The notes beneath the pieces were generated by a model. The model saw only the letters and a program-made list of their open reading frames with translations, was not told the DNA's origin and searched no databases. A stretch of DNA of 64,000 nt from NCBI GenBank assembly GCA_963578805.1, contig CAUZDY010000009.1, positions 1 through 64,000 on the forward strand. The letters are read 5' to 3'. Positions 43,188-51,474 of the stretch are shown in pieces. The position numbers and the translations under genes are program-made. The stretch comes from CAUZIB01 sp963578805. Lineage in GTDB: Bacteria; Acidobacteriota; Vicinamibacteria; Vicinamibacterales; UBA8438. Numbering within the stretch: position 1 is the first letter of the stretch; the number at the start of each line of letters is the position of its first letter.

Positions 43188-44231
43188 ATGCCGCGCCAAA
43201 GACTTTCACGTCTGATGCCGCCGTCAACAGGTAAGATACGACTCGTGCCTCAAAGAATCTGGTGGATTTCGTGGGTCCTCGTCGTCGCCTTGGCGGCGGG
43301 ATGCGAGGCCCCTGAACGAAGTGGACTGACTCAGCGGCTGTCGATTGCCACCGGGGGGACCGGCGGCGTCTACTACCCCTATGGCGGAGGTATCGCCAAG
43401 GTGATCAGCTCCAGCCTGCCGGATGTCGAAGCCACGGCCGAGGTGACGGCCGGCACAGTCGACAACCTAAAGTTCATCGCCAACCGGGCGGCGGATATTG
43501 GCTTCGCCTTGGCCGACTCGCTGGACGACGCGTCTTCCGGACGGGGCGCCTTTGCCGAATTTGGCGCCGTGCCGGTCCGCGCACTAGCAGTTCTCTACGA
43601 CAACTACAACCACGTGGTCACGAGTGACGACAGTGGTATCGAGTCGGTTAACGATCTTGAAGGTCGTGTCGTCTCCACCGGCGCGCCGGGAAGTGGAACC
43701 GAAATCAGCGCCTTCCGGATTCTCGAAGCCGCCGGTGTCGATCCTGACACGGACTTTCAGCGACAAAGTTTGGGCGCCGCCCAATCAGTCGATGCCCTCA
43801 AGGATGGCAAGATCGACGCGTTCTTCTGGAGTGGCGGTATTCCGACCGGCGCACTGCTTGACCTGGCAACGACTCCGGGTCTGACAATACGCCTGATCGA
43901 GACCGAGGCACTGCTCTCAACCATGCAGGAACGGTATGGTCCAGAGGTCTATCATCTCGCAACCATTCCCGTCTCGACCTACCCGGGAATGCAGGGCGCC
44001 ATCCAGACTGTCGCTGTGGCCAATGTCTTGGTGGTGCACGAATCGATGGACGTCGAAATGGCTCGCCGCATCACCGAAGCCTTGTTCGTGAGCCATGACG
44101 AGCTTGCGGCCATTCACCCGATGGCGGCGCGGCTATCGCTGGAGACAGCGGTAACGGGATCGCCCGTTTCCTTCCATGATGGAGCCGTGACTTATTACCG
44201 CGAGCAGCGTGTCTGGAGCGAGGGGCGGTAG
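43188..44231 (+). CDS. TRAP transporter solute-binding lipoprotein, TAXI family
   Basis: A 347-aa periplasmic binding protein. A lipobox LAAGC near residue 39 anchors it. TAXI marks: LSIATGGTGGVYYPYGGGIAKVI, DIGFALADSLDDA, VSTGAPGSGTEISAFRILEAAG and DAFFWSGGIPTGALLDL. It delivers an unknown, probably carboxylate-type, substrate to the fused permease whose frame follows directly. The first Met may be any of several; a start at 43218 would also keep the signal. Confidence 0.9.
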   Translation: MPRQRLSRLMPPSTGKIRLVPQRIWWISWVLVVALAAGCEAPERSGLTQRLSIATGGTGGVYYPYGGGIAKVISSSLPDVEATAEVTAGTVDNLKFIANRAADIGFALADSLDDASSGRGAFAEFGAVPVRALAVLYDNYNHVVTSDDSGIESVNDLEGRVVSTGAPGSGTEISAFRILEAAGVDPDTDFQRQSLGAAQSVDALKDGKIDAFFWSGGIPTGALLDLATTPGLTIRLIETEALLSTMQERYGPEVYHLATIPVSTYPGMQGAIQTVAVANVLVVHESMDVEMARRITEALFVSHDELAAIHPMAARLSLETAVTGSPVSFHDGAVTYYREQRVWSEGR

Positions 44232-44234
44232 GTC

Positions 44235-46157
44235 CTGGAGCCCCTCGCCACTTCCGTTCCCAATCTTCAGCCCGATCCAGAGTCGGACATTCCCACCCGT
44301 CGTCTTACCGGACGGGCCTCTTGCTTAACAACCACCCTGGCGGCCGGTCTATCACTCTACGCACTGTACTGGGTGGTCGGCATTGTGCAACCTCAAGTCT
44401 ATCGAGCGAGCTTCTTGTTGATCGCTCTGACTTTAACCTTTCTGCTCTATCCGGCTACTCCGCGAGCGCGGTCACGGATCACACCAGTCGACTGGCTGCT
44501 CATTGGACTGGCCGGTCTCGCCCTCGGATGGCCAATTGTCGACTTGAACCAGTTCGTCTACCGGGCAGCGACACCCAGCGGCCTCGACCTCGTTCTCGGG
44601 ATTACGACAACAGCCCTGGTTCTCGAGGCAACGCGCCGGACAGTCGGACTGATCCTGCCAATTACCGCCGTCGTGTTTTTGGCCTATGGCTACTGCGGGC
44701 CGTGGCTCGAGCTGATCGGCCTCGATCTTATCGCCCATCGAGGCTACGAAACAACCCGACTGGTCGGAACACTGTATATGACCCTCGAGGGTATTTTCGG
44801 AGTACCACTGAACGTCGCGGCGACGTATATCGTGCTATTCACGATCTTCGGGTCGGTGCTGGCGAAATCTGGGGCCGGACAGTTCTTCATAAACTGGACA
44901 CTTTCTGCCTTCGGTCGTTCGAGCAGTGGCGCGGGACCGGGCCGAACCGTGGCCCTGTCAGGATTCCTGCTTGGGACCGTCTCGGGTAGCGGAGTGGCAA
45001 CCACGGTCACGCTGGGTGCCGTGGCTTGGCCGCTGCTGAGACGCGCGGGTTTTTCATCTGAGGTCGGTGGCGGCATCCTGTCCGCAAGTGGTATCGGCGC
45101 CATCATGGCCCCCCCAACGATGGGGGCGGCCGCGTTCTTGATCGCAGAGTTCCTGAACATCTCGTATCTCGATGTCATCGTGATGGCTATCATCCCCGCG
45201 TGTTTGTACTACCTGTCGATCATCCTAATGATCGAGGCCGATGCCAGACGATTGGGTACACAAGGGGTTGATGTTGACCTGCCATCGGTCGGTACTCTCA
45301 CACGCACATCGGGTTACCATTTTCTTCCACTCCTCGCCATGGTCGTCCTGTTGACCACGGGGATTACACCGTTCCGTGCCGTGTTCTTCGCAACCCTACT
45401 TGCCGTGGGTCTCAGTTTTCTCGATCGTGAAAATGCACTGCGACCTCGTCGGCTCATCGCGGCGCTCGAGGCCGGAGGAAGAGGGGTGCTGTCGGTCGCC
45501 GCGACCACAGCAACGGCTGGAATCATCGTCGGTGTTGTGACTCTCACTGGCCTTGGACTGAAAATGTCAGGCATTATCGTGACGCTAGCCGGCGGCAACG
45601 TATTTCTGACGGTTGTCTACGCCGCGATTGCTGTGTGGATGCTTGGCCTGGCCGTCCCCGTCACCGCCTCGTACATCATTGCGGCGGTCATGATTGCTCC
45701 GGCGCTCACACTCGTCGGGGTGCCCGCCGTGGCTGCGCACATGTTCATCTTCTACTATGCGGTCCTCTCTGAAGTGAGTCCACCGACCGCGCTGTCACCG
45801 TTTGCCGCCGCCGCGATCACTGGTGGCAACCCATTCAGAACGATGATGCTGACCTGGAAGTACACGTTGCCAGCGTTCCTGGTGCCATTCGCTTTCACGC
45901 TGAGCCCGGAAGGCCTCGGGGTGTTGCTGCAGGCGCCATGGGCTGACGTGCTGCGTACCGTCGGGACTGCGGTGATTGGGGTAAGCGCTCTCGCAATGGG
46001 CCTCGGCGGTTGGCTGATCCACCGCACGAGCCCCGTCGAACGGGTCCTGGCCACCATAGGTGGTCTACTTCTGTTCTTCGCGGCTCCCGTCACCGATCTC
46101 GTTGGCCTTGGACTCTTTGGGGGTGCGGTGACTCATCACCTTCTTCGGAAACCCTGA
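44235..46157 (+). CDS. TRAP transporter fused 4TM/12TM permease (TAXI-associated)
   Basis: A sodium-coupled permease of about 640 aa with up to 16 membrane segments. The frame is open from the TAXI gene TAG (44229-44231) in the same reading frame. No ATG, GTG or TTG occurs before the GTG at 44373, which would remove most of the first helix (LTTTLAAGLSLYALYWVVG). A CTG at 44235 lies about 10 bases after GAGGGG and is taken as a tentative start. Core motifs: GPGRTVALSGFLLGTVSGSG, GGGILSASGIGAIMAPPTMG and SEVSPPTALSPFAAAAITGG. The 3' end is normal. Confidence 0.85.
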   Translation: MEPLATSVPNLQPDPESDIPTRRLTGRASCLTTTLAAGLSLYALYWVVGIVQPQVYRASFLLIALTLTFLLYPATPRARSRITPVDWLLIGLAGLALGWPIVDLNQFVYRAATPSGLDLVLGITTTALVLEATRRTVGLILPITAVVFLAYGYCGPWLELIGLDLIAHRGYETTRLVGTLYMTLEGIFGVPLNVAATYIVLFTIFGSVLAKSGAGQFFINWTLSAFGRSSSGAGPGRTVALSGFLLGTVSGSGVATTVTLGAVAWPLLRRAGFSSEVGGGILSASGIGAIMAPPTMGAAAFLIAEFLNISYLDVIVMAIIPACLYYLSIILMIEADARRLGTQGVDVDLPSVGTLTRTSGYHFLPLLAMVVLLTTGITPFRAVFFATLLAVGLSFLDRENALRPRRLIAALEAGGRGVLSVAATTATAGIIVGVVTLTGLGLKMSGIIVTLAGGNVFLTVVYAAIAVWMLGLAVPVTASYIIAAVMIAPALTLVGVPAVAAHMFIFYYAVLSEVSPPTALSPFAAAAITGGNPFRTMMLTWKYTLPAFLVPFAFTLSPEGLGVLLQAPWADVLRTVGTAVIGVSALAMGLGGWLIHRTSPVERVLATIGGLLLFFAAPVTDLVGLGLFGGAVTHHLLRKP

Positions 46158-46316
46158 CCTTGAACGGATCACGGTCACGCCTCCAGACATCCGTCTGCTA
46201 CGATTCACCCTGGCTGCGCCGCGTGTCGTGCAAACAATACCTGAGCGGAAGCATCCAAGACACGCGTGGGGGGGGTTGACCGTCCGTAATTTTTTACTTT
46301 ACCACTGGAGGATTTC

Positions 46317-46742
46317 TTGACAAAAGAAGACCTGATCGATCGACTGAACGAAGATCTCGCGAGCGAGCTTGCCGCGGTCATCATGTATCTCACCTACTCG
46401 GCACGAGCCACGGGACCATATCGGCCTCAACTGTCTCAATTCTTTTTGGCTGAGGTTGCTGACGAGCAACTGCACGCACAGTTCTTGGCCAACAAAGTGG
46501 TCGCACTTGGCGGTGAACCAACGACCGTTCCACGACCGGTTCCGCTCCCCAGCTCAAACCACCTGATGCTCAAGGCGGTCCTGAAGGCTGAGCAAGAGGC
46601 CACGATGCACTACACGCAACGGGCCAAAGAAGCCGAAGCGTTCGGCGACAAGGGATTAGCGGTCCAGCTTGAGGACTTCATACGCGACGAAAGCAATCAC
46701 GTCGAAGAAACCGAACGGATTCTGAGAGACTGGCCAGTGTAG
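46317..46742 (+). CDS. Ferritin-like domain protein (bacterioferritin-related)
   Basis: A 141-aa four-helix di-iron protein. TTG at 46317 is the start: GGAGG lies at 46306-46310 and no better codon is near. Helix A carries Glu in LASELAAVIMYLTYSA; helix B has AEVADEQLHAQFLANKV with Glu and His; helices C and D give Glu in KAEQEATMHYTQ and IRDESNHVEETERIL. This is the ExxH-type pattern of ferritin-like iron or oxygen-binding proteins. Known members store iron or protect from oxidants. Confidence 0.85.
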   Translation: MTKEDLIDRLNEDLASELAAVIMYLTYSARATGPYRPQLSQFFLAEVADEQLHAQFLANKVVALGGEPTTVPRPVPLPSSNHLMLKAVLKAEQEATMHYTQRAKEAEAFGDKGLAVQLEDFIRDESNHVEETERILRDWPV

Positions 46743-46843
46743 GGTCGAGAGTCGTGGGTCGTCTCTCGAAAGTCGATGGCACCCGCGAGCCCCGACTAGG
46801 CGCCCTCGGTAGATCCTGACTGACGACCATCCACGACCGACGA

Positions 46844-48520
46844 CTACCCGCGTACGAGCTTCCGGTACTTGATTCGGTGGGGACGGTCAGCCGCAGCGCC
46901 GAAGCGACGACGGCGGTCAGCCTCGTAATCAGCGTAGCTACCGGAAAACCACACGGCCTGCGAGCCACCTTCAAACGCAAGGATGTGGGTCGCGATCCGG
47001 TCCAGGAACCACCGGTCGTGACTGACAACGACGGCACATCCAGCGAATTCGATGAGCGCGTCCTCGAGCGCGCGGAGTGTGTCGACATCGAGGTCATTCG
47101 TAGGTTCGTCGAGTAAGAGAAGATTCGCCCCGCCCTTAAGCACTTTGGCCAAGTGCACGCGATTCCGCTCGCCGCCGGAGAGGGTGTCAACCAATCGCTG
47201 CTGATCTCGCCCTTTAAAATTGAACCACGAGGCGTACGCACGCGACGCTAACTTCCGGGTGCCGAGGGTGACCTCGTCCTGCCCTTCGGAGATCTCCTCC
47301 CAGACCGTCTTCTCTGGGTTGAGCGCATCACGACTCTGGTTGACGTACCCTAATGTGACGGTCTCACCCAGGCGAAGCGTCCCGGCATCGGGTTGCTCTT
47401 CGCCGGTAATGAGCCGAAGCAGTGTCGTCTTGCCGGCCCCGTTGGGACCTACCACTCCAACGATGCCCCCTGGAGGCAAGATGAACGAGAGGTCGTGTAT
47501 CAGCACCCGGTCGTCACTATAACTCTTGCGAAGCCCCTCAGCTTCGACGACAACGTCGCCGAGGCGAGGACCGGGCGGGATGTAGATCTCGACCGACTCG
47601 AGCTTCTGCGCCGAATCCTCGCTGAGCATCCGCTCGTAGGCATTGAGTCGTGCCTTGCCCTTGGCCTGACGCGCTCGAGGCGACATCTGTATCCATTCGA
47701 GCTCACGCTGGAGGGTGCGTTGACGCTTGGCCTCCTGCTTCACCTCCACCTGCAGCCGATTCTGCTTCTGCTCGAGCCAGGATGAATAATTTCCTTCCCA
47801 GGGAATTCCCACGCCACGGTCGAGCTCGAGAATCCACCCCGCGACATTATCCAAGAAATACCGATCGTGCGTGATGGCCACCACAGTCCCTCGATACTCG
47901 GCGAGGAAGCGCTCGAGCCACGCTACGGTCTCCGCATCCAAATGGTTCGTTGGCTCGTCCAACAGCAGTAAGTCAGGTGACTGGAGCAGCAGTCGACAGA
48001 GCGCCACCCGTCGAACCTCTCCGCCCGAAAGTGTGGTGACATCGGCACGCGGCGGCGGCAGACGGAGAGCCTCCATGGCCATCTCAACACGTGAGTCGAG
48101 GTCCCAGGCACCCGCGGCTTCGATGCGGTCCTGTAACTCACCCTGCTCATGAAGCATTTCCTCAAGATCAGAGTATCCCTGAGACAACATCGCGGTCAGT
48201 TCGTCGTATTTTTTGAGGAGCCCACGTGGGATGGCCACGCCTTCATCGACGTTCCCCGCCACCGTCTTCGTTGGGTCGAGAGTAGGCTCTTGGGGAAGAT
48301 ATCCAATCGTAATCCCCTCGGCCGGAAACGCTTCACCCTCAAAATCAACAACTTCACCGGCCATAATTCGCAGCACCGTACTCTTGCCGGCACCGTTCGA
48401 CCCGATAACCCCGATTTTGGCTCCGGGTAGAAACGACAGCCAGATATCCTTCAACACGGCCTGGTCGGGCGGGTAAACCTTGCCGAGGCCCTTCATTGTG
48501 TACACGTACTGCAACGTCAT
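46844..48520 (-). CDS. ettA: ABC-F energy-dependent translational throttle protein
   Basis: A 558-aa cytoplasmic ABC-F ATPase that binds the ribosome E site and gates translation by ATP/ADP ratio. Two nucleotide-binding domains: Walker A GSNGAGKST and GPNGAGKTT, signatures LSGGE twice, Walker B LLLLDEPTNHLD and LLLLDEPTNDLD. The EttA arm lies between (REVELEWIQ-like RELEWIQMSPRARQAKGKAR). It has no membrane domain. Ends KYRKLVRG, a typical EttA tail. Confidence 0.95.
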   Translation of the reverse strand: MTLQYVYTMKGLGKVYPPDQAVLKDIWLSFLPGAKIGVIGSNGAGKSTVLRIMAGEVVDFEGEAFPAEGITIGYLPQEPTLDPTKTVAGNVDEGVAIPRGLLKKYDELTAMLSQGYSDLEEMLHEQGELQDRIEAAGAWDLDSRVEMAMEALRLPPPRADVTTLSGGEVRRVALCRLLLQSPDLLLLDEPTNHLDAETVAWLERFLAEYRGTVVAITHDRYFLDNVAGWILELDRGVGIPWEGNYSSWLEQKQNRLQVEVKQEAKRQRTLQRELEWIQMSPRARQAKGKARLNAYERMLSEDSAQKLESVEIYIPPGPRLGDVVVEAEGLRKSYSDDRVLIHDLSFILPPGGIVGVVGPNGAGKTTLLRLITGEEQPDAGTLRLGETVTLGYVNQSRDALNPEKTVWEEISEGQDEVTLGTRKLASRAYASWFNFKGRDQQRLVDTLSGGERNRVHLAKVLKGGANLLLLDEPTNDLDVDTLRALEDALIEFAGCAVVVSHDRWFLDRIATHILAFEGGSQAVWFSGSYADYEADRRRRFGAAADRPHRIKYRKLVRG

Positions 48521-48545
48521 ACGCGGTATCCTACTCCGTCCGCCG

Positions 48546-48551
48546 TATAAT
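48546..48551 (+). promoter_or_regulatory. Candidate -10 box for the metallopeptidase gene
   Basis: TATAAT lies 13 bases before the ATG at 48565 and overlaps the in-frame ATG at 48550, so it supports the later start. The divergent ettA start is at 48520. Confidence 0.4.
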
Positions 48552-48564
48552 GTGCCCCTCCGTT

Positions 48565-49635
48565 ATGGCGGACACACCCCCACCGGCTCCATCAATGGAA
48601 CCCCGACTCGGGCGGCGTAGGCCGAAGCCGGTGTGGGCTGGCTGGCCGGACGAAAAACTGCTTGATGTCCGGATCTGCGATCTGAGTCTGGCGATAGAAG
48701 GGACCCCCTTGGAACGACGGATCGCAGAGGTTGATCAGGAGCTCGCAGTGCGCGGGTTCGTGTTTCGAGCGCATTACTGGCTGTCAGACGATTGGTTCAC
48801 ACCTGACGGCGTCCCTGGAATCGCGATTCCCTTCTATCTCGCCCATCCGCGACTCGCCCGTCTAGAGCTGAGTCAAATGCTCGAAGTCGAGGGCGGGACC
48901 CGGGCGTGGTGCACGCGCATTCTTCGCCATGAAATCGGGCACGCGATCGACAACGCATATCGTCTGCAACGACGGCGGCGGCGACAGAAACTGTTCGGAA
49001 AGTCGTCGACACCCTATCCCGAGGTCTACATTCCCAGACCGCACAGCAAGAGCTTCGTCCTGCACCTTGACCCCTGGTACGCGCAGAGCCATCCGGACGA
49101 GGACTTTGCAGAGACATTTGCGGTATGGCTTACACCGCACTCGCTCTGGCGGAAGCGGTACGCGGACTGGCCGGCACTCAAGAAGCTCGAGTACATGGAC
49201 GAGGTCATGGGAGAGACCGCGGGGAAGCCGCAACTGGTCACCACTACCGGACCGGTGGAACCGATCCGCCGTATCCGCCGGACGCTCCGTCAACACTACA
49301 AACGAAAACGCAAGCACTACGGTCTGGAGCGCCCGCACTTCTACGATCGTGACCTGCGACGGCTATTCTCCGATGCAACGGAGCACGTGAAGAACATACC
49401 GGCCGACCGCTTCGTTAAACGGGTGCGTCGAGACGTCAGGCGACTTGTGGCGCGCTGGACGGCCACCTACCAGTACACGATAGACCAGGTGCTCGAGGAC
49501 ATCATCACGCGGTGCGGCGAGCTCGACCTCCACCTGCGCGCGTCGGAAGAACGGACGAAGGAGGAGTTCACAGTACTCTTGACTGTGCAGACGATGAACT
49601 ACCTCCATGGCGGACGGCATAGAGTGGCACTGTGA
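48565..49635 (+). CDS. Putative zinc-binding metallopeptidase (coupled to ATP-grasp gene)
   Basis: A 356-aa predicted peptidase without export signal. The zinc motif is ILRHEIGHAIDNAYRLQ (HExxH) near residue 130, and a further ligand region follows in LHLDPWYAQSHPDEDFAETFAVW, a block specific to this uncharacterised family. The C-terminal third is basic and helical. Start at 48565 is preferred over 48550. Its TGA overlaps the GTG of the ATP-grasp ligase by four bases, so the two are surely co-expressed. Substrate unknown. Confidence 0.78.
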   Translation: MADTPPPAPSMEPRLGRRRPKPVWAGWPDEKLLDVRICDLSLAIEGTPLERRIAEVDQELAVRGFVFRAHYWLSDDWFTPDGVPGIAIPFYLAHPRLARLELSQMLEVEGGTRAWCTRILRHEIGHAIDNAYRLQRRRRRQKLFGKSSTPYPEVYIPRPHSKSFVLHLDPWYAQSHPDEDFAETFAVWLTPHSLWRKRYADWPALKKLEYMDEVMGETAGKPQLVTTTGPVEPIRRIRRTLRQHYKRKRKHYGLERPHFYDRDLRRLFSDATEHVKNIPADRFVKRVRRDVRRLVARWTATYQYTIDQVLEDIITRCGELDLHLRASEERTKEEFTVLLTVQTMNYLHGGRHRVAL

Positions 49636-50651
49636 AGAAGCTACGCATACTGGCGTTAATGCACGACTACATGGTTCCGCCTATCGATGTGGAGAACGTC
49701 GACCTCGCGACAGTTGAATGGAAGACCGAGTTTGACGTGACGAGCACCCTGAGAGACATGGGGCACGACGTCCATATTCTCGGCGTGAAAGACGACCTCG
49801 GCGTGATTCGCCAAGCGGTCGACGGATTCAAACCCCAGATCGCTTTCAATCTGATGGAGGCCTTTCACGAGATCGGGGCGTTCGACATGAACGTCGTCAG
49901 CTATCTCGAGCTGTTGCGGCTGGCCTACACCGGATGCAACCCACGCGGAATGGTACTCTCCAGAGATAAAGCGCTCTCCAAGCAGCTCATGACCTATCAC
50001 CGCATCCCGGTACCCGAGTTCACGGTGTTTCGTCGAGGTCGGGCGATCAAAACTCCCCACCGCCTGAAGTTTCCTGCGATCGTCAAGTCCCTGACCCAAG
50101 AGGCGTCGATCGGGATCGCCCAAGCGTCGGTCGTCGAAGAGGAGACAAAGCTGAGGGAGCGGGTTAAGTTCGTCCACGAGTCGATCGGCACCGATGCCAT
50201 CGTCGAACGATACATCGATGGCCGAGAGCTCTACGTGGGGATCATCGGCAACGAGCGTCTTCAGGTGTTCCCGGTGTGGGAAATGGAGTTCGGTAAGATG
50301 CCGGAGGGAGTCCACCGCATCGCCACCGATCGTGTGAAATGGAGCGCGAAATACCAGAAGAAGCATGGAATCAGCACGAACGAAGCCCAACTACCGGAGG
50401 CAACATCCGAAGCGATTAAACGCGTTGCAAAACGGGTCTATCGCACATTGAATATGAGCGGCTACGCACGAATGGACCTTCGGACCGATATTGAAGGTCG
50501 ATTCTTCGTACTCGAAGCCAATGCCAACCCTCAGTTGGCGTTTGGTGAGGACTTCGCCGAGTCAGCCGAGCAGACTGGGCTCCGATACGATGAACTGCTG
50601 CAGCGCATTCTCAACGTTGGACTCCAGTGGCGACCCGAACAGGCAGGTTAG
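49632..50651 (+). CDS. ATP-grasp ligase related to D-Ala-D-Ala ligases
   Basis: A 339-aa ATP-grasp enzyme. The ATP-grasp core is seen in FPAIVKSLTQEASIGIAQ, the A-loop region VERYIDGRELYVGII, and metal ligands in YARMDLRTDIEGRFFVLEANANP. Family members join an acylphosphate of one amino or hydroxy acid to an amine of another. It differs from Ddl in its N-terminal part (MHDYMVPPIDVENVDLATV). It has no mur or fts neighbours, but is translationally coupled to a metallopeptidase gene, so it likely makes or modifies a peptide rather than the cell wall. Confidence 0.85.
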   Translation: MKKLRILALMHDYMVPPIDVENVDLATVEWKTEFDVTSTLRDMGHDVHILGVKDDLGVIRQAVDGFKPQIAFNLMEAFHEIGAFDMNVVSYLELLRLAYTGCNPRGMVLSRDKALSKQLMTYHRIPVPEFTVFRRGRAIKTPHRLKFPAIVKSLTQEASIGIAQASVVEEETKLRERVKFVHESIGTDAIVERYIDGRELYVGIIGNERLQVFPVWEMEFGKMPEGVHRIATDRVKWSAKYQKKHGISTNEAQLPEATSEAIKRVAKRVYRTLNMSGYARMDLRTDIEGRFFVLEANANPQLAFGEDFAESAEQTGLRYDELLQRILNVGLQWRPEQAG

Positions 50652-51340
50652 CGCAGTATAAAATTTGCTTCAACAGTCGAACCATGCGAGACGGTCACAG
50701 TCTGCGCCGTCCCACGGTACCGCTCGTGCCAGATCGTTAATTCGTAGGTGCCCGGTGGAACGTCACCGATCTCGAACCGACCATCTGAGCCACTAACTAT
50801 TGCGATGTCGTCGGTCACATACACCCACCCACGCATCCATCCATGTGAGTCGCATTCCACGCGCACCACGCCGGGCCGGCGCAACGGACGCTCAATTGAC
50901 AAGCCGGGGATCGGAATCGCAATATTGAATACAGTACGCGCCCGGTCGTCGTACGCATGAGTGGTGTGGAGTGTCTCGTCCTCGCTAGTCAGCGTCACCA
51001 CACTACGGGTTTTCGCGACCTGGACACGAGGCTCAAAGTAGCAGCTCTTGTTGCTGATTGTAGGAAGCACCGGGTCAACCACCCATGGGGAGCCTGTCAC
51101 GACGACCACCGTGTTGGCGACGCCGCCGGAGGGATCGACCACGGTCGCACGGTCCTCGACTTCGTCTCCACACAGGGTCTGGTCGGTGTCAACCGAGACC
51201 ATCACAATGTCCGGAACATTATCGACCGTGACACGCCCGGTGATCTTTCCTCCCACTTGCCCTCCCCCAGCTGGCTGGCTGAGCAGGAGAAGCGATACCA
51301 CCCAGACGCTGACGCCAACAATACTCAGGCCCGTCTTCAT
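50648..51340 (-). CDS. Exported cupredoxin-like protein with regulatory-like tail (second copy)
   Basis: A 230-aa secreted protein with the same layout as the one at 8915-9580. Signal (VSVWVVSLLLLSQPAGG) at the ATG 51340. Ligand candidates: His in DETLHTTHAYDD and the ECDSHGWMRG loop (C-x2-H-x2-M). The tail SDGRFEIGDVPPGTYELTI matches a CarboxypepD_reg-like beta-sandwich. Two more Cys (TLCGDEV, NKSCYFE) may form a disulfide. It converges with the ATP-grasp gene, overlapping by four bases. Confidence 0.8.
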   Translation of the reverse strand: MKTGLSIVGVSVWVVSLLLLSQPAGGGQVGGKITGRVTVDNVPDIVMVSVDTDQTLCGDEVEDRATVVDPSGGVANTVVVVTGSPWVVDPVLPTISNKSCYFEPRVQVAKTRSVVTLTSEDETLHTTHAYDDRARTVFNIAIPIPGLSIERPLRRPGVVRVECDSHGWMRGWVYVTDDIAIVSGSDGRFEIGDVPPGTYELTIWHERYRGTAQTVTVSHGSTVEANFILR

Positions 51341-51474
51341 CGGGTGTTCTCTATGCCTCTGGATAGTGTACTTCGGGTCGGCGAGCGGCCATGAAACAGT
51401 TCGTGCGACTACAACGGGCAGACAAAACAAGTTTCGCAACCTCACCCCTCACAGATTCAGGCTTCTGATTTCGC

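Noticed and set aside
44229..44231. Readthrough of TAG giving a TAXI-permease fusion
   Set aside because: The TAXI protein ends normally and the following residues are not permease-like for some 25 codons; two separate genes is the simpler view.
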